The notes below the pieces were generated by a model, which did no database searches, had not been told where the DNA came from, and saw nothing but the letters and a program-made list of their open reading frames with translations. A program made the position numbers and the translations under genes. Shown here one piece after another: positions 7,780 to 17,343 of a stretch of 64,000 nucleotides of DNA (positions are counted from its first letter, which is position 1; every line of letters begins with the position of its first letter). Source of the stretch: Chloroflexota bacterium (GTDB taxonomy: Bacteria; Chloroflexota; UBA6077; JACCZL01); assembly GCA_020845495.1 (NCBI GenBank), contig JADLFM010000243.1, forward strand, positions 1 to 64,000, read 5' to 3'.

Positions 7780-9507
7780 CTACTGACGATGGTCCGACCG
7801 AGATCGCGGACCGCTTCGCTTGCCTGCGCTCCGACGACGGTCGCCTTCCTTGAAGCCGCGCGGAGGCTTACCCCGCGCGGCAGACGTTCGCGACCGCGCA
7901 GGCCCGTCGCGGTCGGCGAGCGTTCCCGGTCCACTGCCATGCTTGTCGCTCGCTCTGCGTTCGCGCGGTGCCCGATCCTCGTCCGTCCTCCGGCCCTGGG
8001 GTGGTCCGTCGACGGGCGTGGCGGCGATCGCTGGCTCAGCGGAGGGGCCGCGTCGGCCCGCTTTGGCGGCGCTCTGCGCGGCCCCTGGTGCACTGATGCG
8101 CTCGGATGTGGGCCGTTCGGGTGCGTGCATCGTGCGCGGCTCGACATGGCGGGCCGACCGGACCTCCGCCCGGTAGGCACCCTCGGCGCGCGCGCTCGCT
8201 GACACCGAGCGCGCCCGAGCCGCTCCCCGCTCGGCGGCCAACCCGAGCGCCGCCGCCGCTACGTCGATGGGGTCGTGATCCTCGAACAACTCTTCCACGA
8301 TCGGGCGGTAGCGGCCCCAGCCGCCGTTCGCCAGGCTCGCGAGCAGCCGTTCCTCGAGCGCCTGCGCCTCACGCTCCTCGACCTCCGCCACCGTCGGCAC
8401 TTCTTCGCGACGGATGTGCGCTCCAGTCACACGCTCGATGTAGAGGATCGACCGCATCTCGCGGGGGTTGACGAATGTGATCGCCTCGCCGCGACGGCCA
8501 AACCGCCCGGTTCGGCCGATCCGGTGGACGTAGTACTCGGGGTCGGGCGGGATGTCGAAGTTGATGACGTGAGTGACTTCTGGGATGTCGAGCCCGCGCG
8601 CTGCCACATCCGTTCCGACCAGCACCTCAGCCTGCCCCGTGCGGAAGGCTCGCAGTACCCGCTCGCGAACGGCCTGGCTCATGTCACCGTGCAGCCCCTC
8701 GGCCTGGTACCCACGCGCATGGAGCCCTTCGACGACCTCATCCACCATCCGACGGGTCGCGCAGAAGACGATGGTCCGCTCAGGCTGACGGGCATCGAGC
8801 ACCCGGCAGAGGGCATCGAGCTTCCGCGCGAAGGGCACGAGATAGTAGACCTGCCCGATGTCCGGGGCGGTCAACTTCGTCGGCTGGCTCAGTCGGATCA
8901 TCTCCGGGTCACGCATGTAGCGGCGCGACAACTCGACGATGGGCGCAGGCATCGTGGCCGAGAACAGCGCCGTCACCCGCTCCGCGGGGAGGTGATTGAT
9001 AATGGCCTCGACGTCGTCGATGAACCCCATCTCGAGCATCTGGTCAGCCTCGTCGAGAATGAGGGTCGTGATGTTCGACAGGTCGACAGTGCCACGCCGG
9101 AGATGGTCGAGGAGGCGGCCCGGCGTCGCCACCACGACGTGGACGCCGCGACGCAGGATCTGCAATTGCCGGCCGATCGGCTGGCCACCGTAGATCGGGA
9201 CGATCTCGAGGTGACGGTGCCGCCCGAGCTTGCACAATTGATCGGTCACCTGGATCGCCAGTTCCCGGGTCGGCGCGAGCACGACGGCCTGGGGCACGAG
9301 CCGTCCTGGATGCACCCGCTCGACGATCGGGACGCCAAACGCCGCCGTCTTGCCGGTCCCTGTCAGCGCCTGAGCGATGACGTCGCGCCCTTCGAGAAGG
9401 CACGGGATCGCGCGGGCCTGGACCGGTGTCGGCGCCTCGAAGCCGATGGCAGCCAGACTGCGCAACGTCGGTTCGCTCAGGTTCAGGTCACGGAAGTCAG
9501 CCAACAT
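7780..9507 (-). CDS. DEAD-box ATP-dependent RNA helicase
   Basis: Predicted 575-residue RNA helicase with all superfamily 2 motifs in order: Q motif (FEAPTPVQARAIP), motif I (LTGTGKTAAFG), Ia (PTRELAIQ), II (DEAD in LILDEADQM), III (FSATM), IV (IVFCATRR), V (GTDVAARGLDIPEV) and VI (HRIGRTGRFGRRG). The last ~150 residues form a basic Arg/Ser/Ala/Pro-rich tail, as in CsdA/DeaD-type proteins, probably disordered and RNA-binding. I start at 9507 (MLADFRDLNL) because the extra upstream ~50 codons have no family likeness. Likely roles are ribosome assembly and mRNA turnover. Confidence 0.93.
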   Translation of the reverse strand: MLADFRDLNLSEPTLRSLAAIGFEAPTPVQARAIPCLLEGRDVIAQALTGTGKTAAFGVPIVERVHPGRLVPQAVVLAPTRELAIQVTDQLCKLGRHRHLEIVPIYGGQPIGRQLQILRRGVHVVVATPGRLLDHLRRGTVDLSNITTLILDEADQMLEMGFIDDVEAIINHLPAERVTALFSATMPAPIVELSRRYMRDPEMIRLSQPTKLTAPDIGQVYYLVPFARKLDALCRVLDARQPERTIVFCATRRMVDEVVEGLHARGYQAEGLHGDMSQAVRERVLRAFRTGQAEVLVGTDVAARGLDIPEVTHVINFDIPPDPEYYVHRIGRTGRFGRRGEAITFVNPREMRSILYIERVTGAHIRREEVPTVAEVEEREAQALEERLLASLANGGWGRYRPIVEELFEDHDPIDVAAAALGLAAERGAARARSVSASARAEGAYRAEVRSARHVEPRTMHAPERPTSERISAPGAAQSAAKAGRRGPSAEPAIAATPVDGPPQGRRTDEDRAPRERRASDKHGSGPGTLADRDGPARSRTSAARGKPPRGFKEGDRRRSAGKRSGPRSRSDHRQ

Positions 9508-9736
9508 GCACTCCACAGTAGTCGGATCTGGAGGATAGGCGGGGATTGAGGACGGCCGAATCTCGGGCGCGCGTCGGATCGGGGTGTCCAGGCACGGTGC
9601 CCGGGTATCAGCGAGCAGCGTGCACGAGATGGTGGTTGATGCCGACCACATGGCCAGCATGAGCGGCCTGGCTGATACGGGGTGCAGTCACCGTGCCATG
9701 CCATCTGCGTGCCACGACTGTCCCAGGACAACATAC

Positions 9737-9764
9737 GAGCGGGGAGCCGCTGGGCTCCCCGCTC
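9737..9764 (-). terminator. Hairpin terminator of the ABC importer operon
   Basis: Perfect 12-bp stem (9737-9748 with 9753-9764) and a 4-nt loop, 25 bp beyond the stop of the solute-binding gene at 9789 on the minus strand. A short TTGT run follows rather than a true T-tract. Confidence 0.7.
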
Positions 9765-9788
9765 GCTCGCTCACACGAAGTGTACCGG

Positions 9789-11330
9789 TTATGGGCGATT
9801 CTCGGGCTTGTCGTAGATCTCCTTCGCGGTGCGCACGAACTGGGCCAGCGCATCGGCCGGCTTCGTCTTCTTGACCAGCACGTCCTGGAGCATATCGCCG
9901 ATGACGAACTTCGTCGTCAACTCGGCGATGGCTCCGAGCGGGGCCGACGCGTACGACATGATTCGCCCCGTCGAGATGAGCTTCTGGTACTCCTCGTAGA
10001 GCGGCTGCTTCCAGAGCGGAGCGTTGATCAGGTCCTTGAAGACCGGCAGGAACCGGCCCTGGAGCTTGTCGTTGACGTACGGACCGTACCAGGTTGGGTC
10101 GATGAAGGACTGGAGCAGCACCAACGCTGCGTCACGGCCCTTGCCGTTCTTGAACAGTCCCTGGCCCCAGACGTCCACCTGCCCGAAGGAGCCAGCCGGC
10201 CCCTCGGGGTAGCTATAGAACTTGGTGTCCTTGGCGAGCTCGGGCTTGTTCTGGAGCAGCCAGTTGTAGATGCTGGTGGGGTTCGACGTGATGACGAGTT
10301 GCTCGCTCTGGTACCCGGTGTTGTTCTGGGTGTCGTCCCAGTTCACCGAGCCTGGCGGGATGATCTTGTCGTCCGTGTACATCCCGTTGATGGTGTTCAG
10401 GCACTGGATCCAGGCGTCGTCACCTTCCTTGACCGCGAGCGAGCCATCCTCGTTCTGAAGCTTGCCGCCGAACGTCCAGAGCATCCCGGTGAAGTGGTTG
10501 TTGGTGTCGTTGGTTCGGCCTGCCGTGAAACCGTAGTAGTAGAGCGGCGGCTTGGTGAGCTGCTTGCCCTGCTGCCGGAACTCGTCCCAGTTCTTCGGGT
10601 ACTTGAGGCCAGCCTTGTCGAGAATGTCCTGGCGGACGTGCATGGGCCAGGCGTTGACGGCGTGGGGGACGGCCCACCACTGACCCTTGAAGCTCAACGT
10701 CTGCTCGACGGGCTGCCAGAAACCGCCCAGCTTCGAGGTCATCGGCTGGACGATGTCGGAGACGTCGACGGTCTGCCCCTGAATCCGCCAGTACTGGTTC
10801 TGGTAGTCGAAGAGCCGGTAGATGTCCGGCGGGGTGCCGGCTTGCACCGATGCGTTGAACCGGTCGGTGCTGGCATTGCCGGAGGGCAGTTCCTCGAAGT
10901 TGAGGGTGAAGCCGTTGTCCTTGGCAACCTGGGTGAAATGCTCGTTCATGAGCGACGTGACCTGGGGCAGGTAGTCGAGCGGCTCCCAGACCACGACCGT
11001 CTGACCCTTGGCCTTGGACGCGTCGATCGGCTTGGCGGCAGCGGCCGTCTGCGCGACCGGGGATGCGCCGGCGGCGGGCGAGGCGGCGGGCGAGGCGGCG
11101 GGCGAAGCACCAGCCGCCGGGGAAGCGGCTGGTGCTGGCGATGCCGCGGCGGCCGGTTTCGTCGCGGCCGGCGCCGCGCCCGCCGCGGCCGTTGGCTTGG
11201 CCGTCGACGGCTGCGAGGAGCCGCCGGACGTGCTCGTCGACGAGCTACACGCCGCGACGATCGTCATCGCTGCCGTGCCGCCAAGCACTCCCAGGAACCG
11301 TCGCCGTGAAAAGACCCGATCAGACGCCAT
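9789..11330 (-). CDS. ABC transporter solute-binding lipoprotein (family 1, carbohydrate type)
   Basis: Predicted 513-residue lipoprotein. The N-terminus has a twin-arginine-like RRRFLGVLGG stretch and a lipobox ending IVAAC, so it should be lipid-anchored outside the membrane. A low-complexity Ala/Ser/Pro linker (about residues 28-90, repeated AASPAAGASP units) tethers the binding domain, which shows family 1 features (VVVWEPLDYLPQVTSLM, GTPPDIYRLFDYQNQYW). The start at 11330 has GGAAGG about 9 nt upstream; a TTG at 11351 is less likely. It is last in an operon behind two permease genes. The likely ligand is a sugar, oligosaccharide or sugar acid, judged from the neighbours. Confidence 0.9.
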   Translation of the reverse strand: MASDRVFSRRRFLGVLGGTAAMTIVAACSSSTSTSGGSSQPSTAKPTAAAGAAPAATKPAAAASPAPAASPAAGASPAASPAASPAAGASPVAQTAAAAKPIDASKAKGQTVVVWEPLDYLPQVTSLMNEHFTQVAKDNGFTLNFEELPSGNASTDRFNASVQAGTPPDIYRLFDYQNQYWRIQGQTVDVSDIVQPMTSKLGGFWQPVEQTLSFKGQWWAVPHAVNAWPMHVRQDILDKAGLKYPKNWDEFRQQGKQLTKPPLYYYGFTAGRTNDTNNHFTGMLWTFGGKLQNEDGSLAVKEGDDAWIQCLNTINGMYTDDKIIPPGSVNWDDTQNNTGYQSEQLVITSNPTSIYNWLLQNKPELAKDTKFYSYPEGPAGSFGQVDVWGQGLFKNGKGRDAALVLLQSFIDPTWYGPYVNDKLQGRFLPVFKDLINAPLWKQPLYEEYQKLISTGRIMSYASAPLGAIAELTTKFVIGDMLQDVLVKKTKPADALAQFVRTAKEIYDKPENRP

Positions 11331-11388
11331 AGTAGCCTTCCTTCCACCCAACCTCGTGTTGGTTCTTTGGGTACCGATTCGGGGTCCC

Positions 11389-12291
11389 TTAGCTCTTGAC
11401 TGCTCCGGCGGTCCAACCGGCGATCACCCAGCGCTGGCCGAACAGGTACAGCAGGAGCGGCGGAAGCGACATGATCGTCGCGGCAGCCATCATCTGGCCC
11501 CAGTAGAACTGGTCGCCAACCACGTAGGCGGTCAGGCCGATGGGCGCCGTCATCTTGTCCTTCGCCTGCACGAGCACGAGCGCGTACAGGAACTCGTTCC
11601 ACGAGAGCGTGAACGCGAACACCGCCACCACCACCACAGCCGGCGCCGAGAGCGGCAGCACGATCCGCCAGAGCGTCGTCCAGCGGCTGGCGCCGTCCAC
11701 CATCGCGGCCTCCTCTAGCTCGACTGGCAGCGTCTTGAAATAGCCCATCAACATCCAGGTTGCGAACGGCACCGAGAACGTCAGATGAGCGAGCACCAGC
11801 CCACCCAGGCTGTTGCGCAGCCCGATGGCGTTCATCATCACGTAGAGCGGGATGAACAGCATCGTGCCGGGTGCGAGGTACGCATAGACGAGGACGCGGG
11901 CCAGCCCGGCTCGCCCCATGAAGTTGAGGCGAGTCAGCGCGTAGCCGGCCATCGCCCCGAGCACGATCGCCACCAGGGTAGTGCTCAGCGCGACGATGGC
12001 GCTGTTCTTGATCTGGGTGGCGAAGTCCGACGACAGGTTCAACACCTTGCCGTAGTGAGCCAGAGTGAAGACGTGCGGGATGAGCGAGACTTGCGGCGTG
12101 TAGAGGTCCGCGTCCAGCCGCAGCGACGTGGCGATCTGCCAGTAGACGGGGAAGATCGTCCAGATCCCGAAGATCGCTAGCAGCGCGTACCCAGCGAGGA
12201 AGTAGCCCCGGTTCTTCTGTGACAGCCAGGTCAGCACCGGGACCGAGCGCCCTGTCGCCGCGGCGCCCGGAAGGGGAGATACTCCGGCCAC
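11389..12291 (-). CDS. ABC transporter permease, MalG-like
   Basis: Predicted 300-residue inner-membrane permease with six transmembrane segments and the EAA loop (VELEEAAMVDGASRWTTLWR) that docks to the ATPase. The start is a GTG at 12291 with GGAGG seven bases upstream; that GGAGG lies inside the end of the preceding permease gene, and only 2 bp separate the two reading frames, so they are co-translated. MalG-type proteins are the second permease of carbohydrate importers of the CUT1 group. No ATPase gene occurs in this window, so it probably uses a shared MsmX/UgpC-like ATPase encoded elsewhere. Confidence 0.92.
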   Translation of the reverse strand: MAGVSPLPGAAATGRSVPVLTWLSQKNRGYFLAGYALLAIFGIWTIFPVYWQIATSLRLDADLYTPQVSLIPHVFTLAHYGKVLNLSSDFATQIKNSAIVALSTTLVAIVLGAMAGYALTRLNFMGRAGLARVLVYAYLAPGTMLFIPLYVMMNAIGLRNSLGGLVLAHLTFSVPFATWMLMGYFKTLPVELEEAAMVDGASRWTTLWRIVLPLSAPAVVVVAVFAFTLSWNEFLYALVLVQAKDKMTAPIGLTAYVVGDQFYWGQMMAAATIMSLPPLLLYLFGQRWVIAGWTAGAVKS

Positions 12292-12293
12292 GA

Positions 12294-13241
12294 TTAGCCC
12301 TCCGTCCGCAGCATGCGCCGAGTCACGAAGTAGATCATGATCCCGAAGATCGGGAAGAAGATGAGCGGGATTGTCGAGGCGATGCCCAGGTCGTACGACC
12401 GCAGCCCCTGGCTCACCGCCAGCAGCGGGAACGTCTCGGTGGCGTTGCCCGGGCCCCCGTTCGTGAGGATGTAGACGTACTGGATCCCGTTCGTCGTCCA
12501 GATCGCGGACAGCATCACGGTGACCAGGATAACGCTCGATAGGTTCGGGAGCGTGATGTACCAGAAGCTTCGCCAGGTAGATGCGCCGTCGATGTCGGCT
12601 GCTTCGTACATCTCAGACGGGATCGCCTGAAGACCAGCCAGGAACGTCATCGTCCAGAAGGGGGTGCCTTGCCAGATAACGGCCGCCAGGACCGACCAGA
12701 GTGCGAGATCCGGGCTGGCGAGGAAGAGGATCGGCTGGCTAATGATGTCGGCCCGCATGAGTGCGGAGTTCGCGACACCGTTGACGTCGCTGTAGATCCA
12801 CTTCCAGGAGTACGCTGCGACGATTGCTGGGATCGACCAGGGGAGGAACAGCAGGGTGCGCCAGAAGTGCCGCGCCCGGATGTGGGCACTCAAGATCAGC
12901 GCCGTCACCATCCCGATGATGAACTTACCGATCAGCGCGCCGCACGTATACAGAATCGTGACATGGACCGAGTTCCAGAAGTCGCTAAAAATCCGGGTGT
13001 TGCTGTCGAACAGAATGCGGTAGTAATTATCGAATCCGATAAACCTGCCAACTCCGCCGACTTTGACGTCCTGTAAGCTCAACCACACCGAGTACCCGAG
13101 CGGGTAGGCGATCAGGCCGACGATGACGAGTGCTACCGGCAACGTCAACGCATACCCGAGCGCCCAATCACGCCCAAATCGCCGACGCGAGGATGAGGTG
13201 CCGAACGCTACGCCGCGAGCGGCTGCCTCTGTCACCGTCAT
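12294..13241 (-). CDS. ABC transporter permease, MalF-like
   Basis: Predicted 315-residue permease starting MTVTEAAARG, with six transmembrane segments and the EAA motif SEMYEAADIDGASTWRSFWY. The GGPGNAT loop before the last helices is typical of CUT1 MalF/UgpA permeases (TNGGPGNATETFPLLA). An upstream M at 13292 is ignored because the 17 extra residues are basic noise. It is the first gene of the importer operon (12294-13241, then 11389-12291, then 9789-11330). The operon promoter should lie in the intergenic region to the right. Confidence 0.92.
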   Translation of the reverse strand: MTVTEAAARGVAFGTSSSRRRFGRDWALGYALTLPVALVIVGLIAYPLGYSVWLSLQDVKVGGVGRFIGFDNYYRILFDSNTRIFSDFWNSVHVTILYTCGALIGKFIIGMVTALILSAHIRARHFWRTLLFLPWSIPAIVAAYSWKWIYSDVNGVANSALMRADIISQPILFLASPDLALWSVLAAVIWQGTPFWTMTFLAGLQAIPSEMYEAADIDGASTWRSFWYITLPNLSSVILVTVMLSAIWTTNGIQYVYILTNGGPGNATETFPLLAVSQGLRSYDLGIASTIPLIFFPIFGIMIYFVTRRMLRTEG

Positions 13242-13823
13242 GTGTCTAACCTCCGCAGCATCGCGGGCGCGGTGGCGCGATCCACCGCGCATACATTCAA
13301 GGTCGTCGATAGCCGCTCATCGGTGCCCGGGCCATCGTCGGCGGGTCCGATTCTCGGCAGGGCTCAGGGCCAGTTGGCATCTGGCGAGCGCAGTCCCGGC
13401 GCGCCGGTCTTGGTGTCTTGTAGCATACCATCTCATCTACGGCCTGTCTCCAATACCGACCGTCGACCAGGTCCACGCCGTTCCCTATCAATGGCATGTG
13501 GCGTGCCACGCTCGGCCGCTATGGAGCGGTCCAGGCGCGTTTCGCGCGAACCAGGGCCGGGGTGAAACGTGCATGCCTGGCCCGTACCCGTATGCCCGTA
13601 CGGACGTGGCCATCAGAGAGCGACCGTGGCTGAGTCACGGACAGGGACGTAGGCGCGGCGGCGCGGGCGTGGCGGCGCGGGCGTGGCGGTGGCGATCCTG
13701 ACCCAGCGGGATGGCTGACCGAAGAACGACGCCTCAGTGAGGAGGCGCTGAGGGCGACACCGGCGCGGGCTATCGGTACCATCTAGAGACGGCTCTTCGC
13801 CGAGCGCGCAGGAGGGTACACAC
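13242..13823. other. Intergenic region between divergent importer operon and dehydrogenase
   Basis: 582 bp without a convincing gene. It separates two divergent transcription units, so it should hold promoters for both. Around 13650-13690 there is a short GC-rich tandem stretch (GGCGGCGCGGGCGTG about twice). I see no clear operator. The open frames here have arginine-rich, non-family translations. Confidence 0.55.
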
Positions 13824-14936
13824 ATGGCTGAGACCGGCAAGATGGCCTGCTGGATGGGCTATGGCCAGGGCTTCGAGATTCGCGAATACCCGGTGCCAGA
13901 CCCGGAGCCGGGCGCGATCGTCATCAAAGTGGCTCTCGCCAACGTCTGCGGATCCGATATGCACTACTGGAAGGGTGAGCAGGATTACGCCCGCATGGGC
14001 CGGCCGCTGCCGCTCAACACCGGTCACGAGCACACCGGGCGCGTCTACAAACTCGGTGCGGGCGTGACGACCGATTCGGCGGGTCAGCCGCTTCATGAGG
14101 GTGACCGGGTCATCTATCGTTACTTCAACCCCTGCGGCCACTGCAAGATGTGCCTGCGCCGCAATTTCATGTCCTGCCCTACCCGGCAAGCAAACTTCCT
14201 CGTGTCCTGCGAGCAATGGCCGCATTTCCAGGGTGGCTACGGGCAGTACTTCTACCTCGGGCCGAACCACGCGATCTTCAAGCTGCCCGATGAAATCTCC
14301 GACGAGATGGCGGCCGGCATTAATTGCGCCTTCACTCAGGTGTACGCCGGCCTCGACATCGCGGAGATGAAGGCCGGCTACACCGTGGTCATCCAGGGAG
14401 CTGGCGGCCTCGGGGTCTACGCCTGCGCGGTCGCACGGGAGATGGGCGCCGCCCAGATCATCGTGGTCGACGGCGTCGACGAGCGCCTGGAGTTGGCAAG
14501 CGAGTTTGGAGCCGACGATTTCGTCGACCTCCGTCAGCACAACACGCCGGCTGCGCGCATCGACCGGGTCCGGGAACTGACGGGGGGCTGGGGCGGCGAG
14601 ATCGTCATGGAACTGGTCGGTAACCCGAACGTGGTGGACGAGGGGCTGCGGATGACGTCAGCCGAGGGCACCTACCTCGAGATCGGTAACATCAACGTCG
14701 GCTGGGAAGCGACGTTCGACCCTTCGTGGATCATCTTCGGCAATCGCCGCATCCAGGGCGTCGCCCACTACGAGGCCGAGCACTTGAAGGCGGCGCTCGA
14801 CCTGATGGTGCGGACGATGACGAAGTACCCGTACCACAAGATCGTGTCGCACAAGTTCCCGCTAGAACAGATCAACGAGGCGTTCCGGCAGCAGGAAGAT
14901 GGCCACATCACGCGGGGCGCGATCGTCCCGAACTAA
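13824..14936 (+). CDS. Zinc-dependent alcohol/polyol dehydrogenase (MDR superfamily)
   Basis: Predicted 370-residue NAD(P)-dependent dehydrogenase. Catalytic zinc ligands appear as the Cys in NVCGSDMHYW and His/Glu in NTGHEHTGR. The structural zinc lobe has four Cys in NPCGHCKMCLRRNFMSC. The nucleotide-binding motif is GAGGLGVYACAVAREMG, and the following Asp (VVDGVDERL) favours NAD. GGAGGG lies about 8 nt before the ATG. The family includes sorbitol, threonine and galactitol dehydrogenases. Set between a sugar importer and sugar-acid dehydratase-like genes, it probably oxidises a sugar, polyol or lactol. It ends at a very strong terminator. Confidence 0.9.
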   Translation: MAETGKMACWMGYGQGFEIREYPVPDPEPGAIVIKVALANVCGSDMHYWKGEQDYARMGRPLPLNTGHEHTGRVYKLGAGVTTDSAGQPLHEGDRVIYRYFNPCGHCKMCLRRNFMSCPTRQANFLVSCEQWPHFQGGYGQYFYLGPNHAIFKLPDEISDEMAAGINCAFTQVYAGLDIAEMKAGYTVVIQGAGGLGVYACAVAREMGAAQIIVVDGVDERLELASEFGADDFVDLRQHNTPAARIDRVRELTGGWGGEIVMELVGNPNVVDEGLRMTSAEGTYLEIGNINVGWEATFDPSWIIFGNRRIQGVAHYEAEHLKAALDLMVRTMTKYPYHKIVSHKFPLEQINEAFRQQEDGHITRGAIVPN

Positions 14937-15018
14937 ACCGATGCCGTGGTGAGCGCCGCATGTGTCCTGGCTACGGCCATACGGCTTCCGCCGTGATGCT
15001 TGGGTGAGCGTGCGGTCT

Positions 15019-15078
15019 GGCTGGCGCTCGCGAGCATCTTCCCGAAGCCACCCGGGAAGATGCTCGCGAGCGCCAGCC
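15019..15078. terminator. Long perfect bidirectional terminator hairpin
   Basis: Perfect 26-bp inverted repeat (arms 15019-15044 and 15053-15078) with an 8-nt loop, between the convergent dehydrogenase (stop 14936) and enolase-superfamily gene (stop 15084). The hairpin ends 5 bp from the latter's stop. There is no U-tract. Confidence 0.85.
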
Positions 15079-15083
15079 CCTCC

Positions 15084-16247
15084 TTAGCCGTCGATCTGGT
15101 GCTTCTCCAGATACTCGACGTCGAGCCGGACACCGAGGCCCGGCTTCCGCGAAACCGTGAGCCGGTCGCCCTGGACCTGAAGCGGCTCCTCCAGGAACTG
15201 GTTATAGAAGTCGAGCTTCACCCTGCGGGCTTCTAGCTTGTAGAAGTTCGGGACCGACATGCCGACCTGCGCGCCTGCCATCAGGTTGACCGGCCCGCTG
15301 GCATCGTGCGGCGAGATCGGGATGTAGAAGGTCTCGGCCAGCGTCGCGATCTTCTTCAGTTCGGAGATACCGCCGGTCCAGGTCACGTCCGGCATCACAA
15401 AGTCGCTGAGGTGGCGGCTCAGGACCGGCAAGAACTCGAAACGCGTGTAGAGCCGCTCCCCGACACAGACGCGCGTCGGGATCTGGCTGCGCACCTGTTC
15501 GAGCGCATCGTAGCTCTCGGGCGGGCATGGCTCCTCGAACCAGGTGATGGTGTACGGCGCGAGGCGAGTCGCCAGGCGGATCGCCGTCGGGACGTTGTAG
15601 AGGGCGTGCGCGTCGATCAGCACCTCGATGTCGGGGCCGACCGCCCTGCGGATGCCCTCGATCATCGCGACGCCGGTGTTCTCGATCTCGCGGTCGATCT
15701 GCCCGTCAATGTAGGCGCTGTTGCTCAGGCCGCCAGCCGCCATGAACGGATCGGTCTTGATCGCCTTCGAGCCCCGCTCGACCTCGCCAACGGCGTTTTC
15801 GACCATCTCCTCAACGGACGTGGCGTACTTGAAGTGGGTGTAGAGCGGGATCGACTCGCGGACTGCGCCGCCAAGCAGCTCGTAGATCGGCACTCCCAGG
15901 CTCTGGGCTTTGATGTCCCAGAGCGCGATGTCGATGCCACTGATGAGCGCCGTCGTCGCCCCGCGCGTCCCGAGGTAGGTGTAGGCCCGGAACACCTTGT
16001 GCCAGATCGCCTCGGTCTGGGTCGGATCGTCGCCCTGCAGGAAGCTCTCGACTTCCCGCAGCGCTGCCGCGATCGTCCGGTTCGCGACCGGTCCGGGGTA
16101 GGTGGTGACTTCGCCCCAGCCGGTCAGCCCCTCGTCGGTATCGACCTGTACGAAGACGTAGCTGAGCCGGCCGCCGGTGGCTTGCCGTCCACCAGTCTCT
16201 TCGGGCGGCCCGCTCACGATCCAGGGCCGTACTCGGGTGATCTTCAT
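15084..16247 (-). CDS. Mandelate racemase/muconate lactonizing family enzyme (dehydratase-like)
   Basis: Predicted 387-residue enolase-superfamily enzyme. The N-terminal capping domain includes GLTGWGEVTTYPG. In the barrel the metal ligands are the Asp of VLIDAHALY, the Glu of WFEEPCPPE and the Glu of CVGERLYTRFEF. The catalytic His is in ISPHDASGP, and basic residues lie in SKAIKTD. The GER...PHDASGP pattern recalls D-galactonate or related sugar-acid dehydratases rather than muconate cycloisomerase. GGAGG lies upstream of the ATG. A typical reaction is loss of water from a sugar acid to a 2-keto-3-deoxy acid; the exact substrate cannot be read. Two further members of the family lie within 4 kb. 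Confidence 0.88.
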   Translation of the reverse strand: MKITRVRPWIVSGPPEETGGRQATGGRLSYVFVQVDTDEGLTGWGEVTTYPGPVANRTIAAALREVESFLQGDDPTQTEAIWHKVFRAYTYLGTRGATTALISGIDIALWDIKAQSLGVPIYELLGGAVRESIPLYTHFKYATSVEEMVENAVGEVERGSKAIKTDPFMAAGGLSNSAYIDGQIDREIENTGVAMIEGIRRAVGPDIEVLIDAHALYNVPTAIRLATRLAPYTITWFEEPCPPESYDALEQVRSQIPTRVCVGERLYTRFEFLPVLSRHLSDFVMPDVTWTGGISELKKIATLAETFYIPISPHDASGPVNLMAGAQVGMSVPNFYKLEARRVKLDFYNQFLEEPLQVQGDRLTVSRKPGLGVRLDVEYLEKHQIDG

Positions 16248-16516
16248 GCGCTCTTCCCCTCCTGGTCACGTCCCGGTCACTGCGAATCCGGGCACGAGCA
16301 CCCCTGATGCCCGTCAGGCGGCATGTTCGGCGTCATCGCCGGCATCGTAGCGGATCGGCCAGGCCATGCGCCGGCTGTATGGGTACGTGCTCCACGCAAC
16401 CTGCTACAGTGGCCGGCCGTGACACCATCGCCCGGCGCCCCGTATGTATCAGAGCTGTCGGTAGCAGCAGGTGACTTCCGGCGGCCTGCTGGGCGCCGTC
16501 AGGGAGGACCGGCAGG

Positions 16517-17332
16517 ATGTTCTTCAACAGCCCCGAGCGGATCGCCGAACTGACTCATCTGAATCCCTTCGAGCGATCCGCCGACGGACGCCCGCGCGTT
16601 CCGGACAATCTGCTCGAACGCATGAAACTGGTTACCAACGACGAAGCGTTCAGCATTCTGGAGCGGCGCAATGGCTACCGCTACCAGTTCGCCGGCGGCT
16701 GGCCGGTCCACCTCCACCCCGACCGTATCCTCGTCGGCCGAGCTGTGACCGTCCAGTTTGTGCCGCTTCGCCCCGACCTCGAGGACGCCGTCAACGGGCG
16801 TGGCGCAACTGAGGGCCGGACCGGCCAGCGCCACAACACCTGGGTCATCGATACGCTCGAGAACGGCGATGTGATGGTGGTCGACTTGTACGGCAAGATC
16901 CGTGAGGGCACGATCGTCGGGGACAACCTCTCGACGGCCATTCGTGCCCGTACCGGGACCGGGTTGGTCGTGAACGGTGGCATCCGCGACCTCGCCCGGA
17001 TCGACGAGTTGACGGATTTCCCCGTCTTCGCGATGGGCGTCGATCCAACGGCCATCGCCGATGCCACCCTGGCCGGCGTCAATATCCCAATCAAGATCGG
17101 CCCGGCCACCGTGTTGCCGGGCGACGTCGTGCTTGGCACGCCAGAGGGCGTGACGTTCGTGCCGCCCCACCTCGTTCAGGCGGTCGTGGAGTACTCGGAG
17201 GACGTGCGCGAGCGGGACGTCTTCGGGAAGCAGCGCCTGGCCGAGGGCCGCTACACCTCGGCGCAGATCGACGTCGTTACCTGGGAGCCGCCGATCGAGG
17301 CCGACTACCAGGAGTGGCGCCGCTCGCGGTAA
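16517..17332 (+). CDS. RraA-family protein (HMG/CHA aldolase-like)
   Basis: Predicted 271-residue protein of the RraA / 4-hydroxy-4-methyl-2-oxoglutarate aldolase family. The family core is visible: VGRAVTVQFVPL, GDVMVVDLYGK, then LSTAIRARTGTGLVVNGGIRDLARI, where the GGxRD motif binds the divalent metal and pyruvate moiety, and later PIKIGPATVLPGDVVLG. It is longer than RraA itself (about 160 residues), with an N-terminal ~75-residue extension and a C-terminal tail, as in sugar-acid-linked homologs. GGGAGG lies upstream. In this context it could cleave a keto-acid made by the nearby dehydratase-like enzymes to pyruvate and an aldehyde; that step is inferred. Confidence 0.85.
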   Translation: MFFNSPERIAELTHLNPFERSADGRPRVPDNLLERMKLVTNDEAFSILERRNGYRYQFAGGWPVHLHPDRILVGRAVTVQFVPLRPDLEDAVNGRGATEGRTGQRHNTWVIDTLENGDVMVVDLYGKIREGTIVGDNLSTAIRARTGTGLVVNGGIRDLARIDELTDFPVFAMGVDPTAIADATLAGVNIPIKIGPATVLPGDVVLGTPEGVTFVPPHLVQAVVEYSEDVRERDVFGKQRLAEGRYTSAQIDVVTWEPPIEADYQEWRRSR

Positions 17333-17343
17333 CCCGGTTTCAT

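Noticed and set aside
7759..8202. 147-codon plus-strand frame opposite the basic tail of the helicase
   Set aside because: The helicase frame is continuous to a normal stop at 7780; the antisense frame has no independent evidence.
8275..9549. 424-codon plus-strand open frame opposite the DEAD-box helicase gene
   Set aside because: It mirrors the helicase on the other strand; high-GC genes commonly leave long antisense frames. The translation has no family features.
9693..11309. 538-codon plus-strand open frame opposite the solute-binding protein gene
   Set aside because: Antisense shadow of a clearly recognised lipoprotein gene; composition is Leu/Val/Arg/Gly-rich noise.
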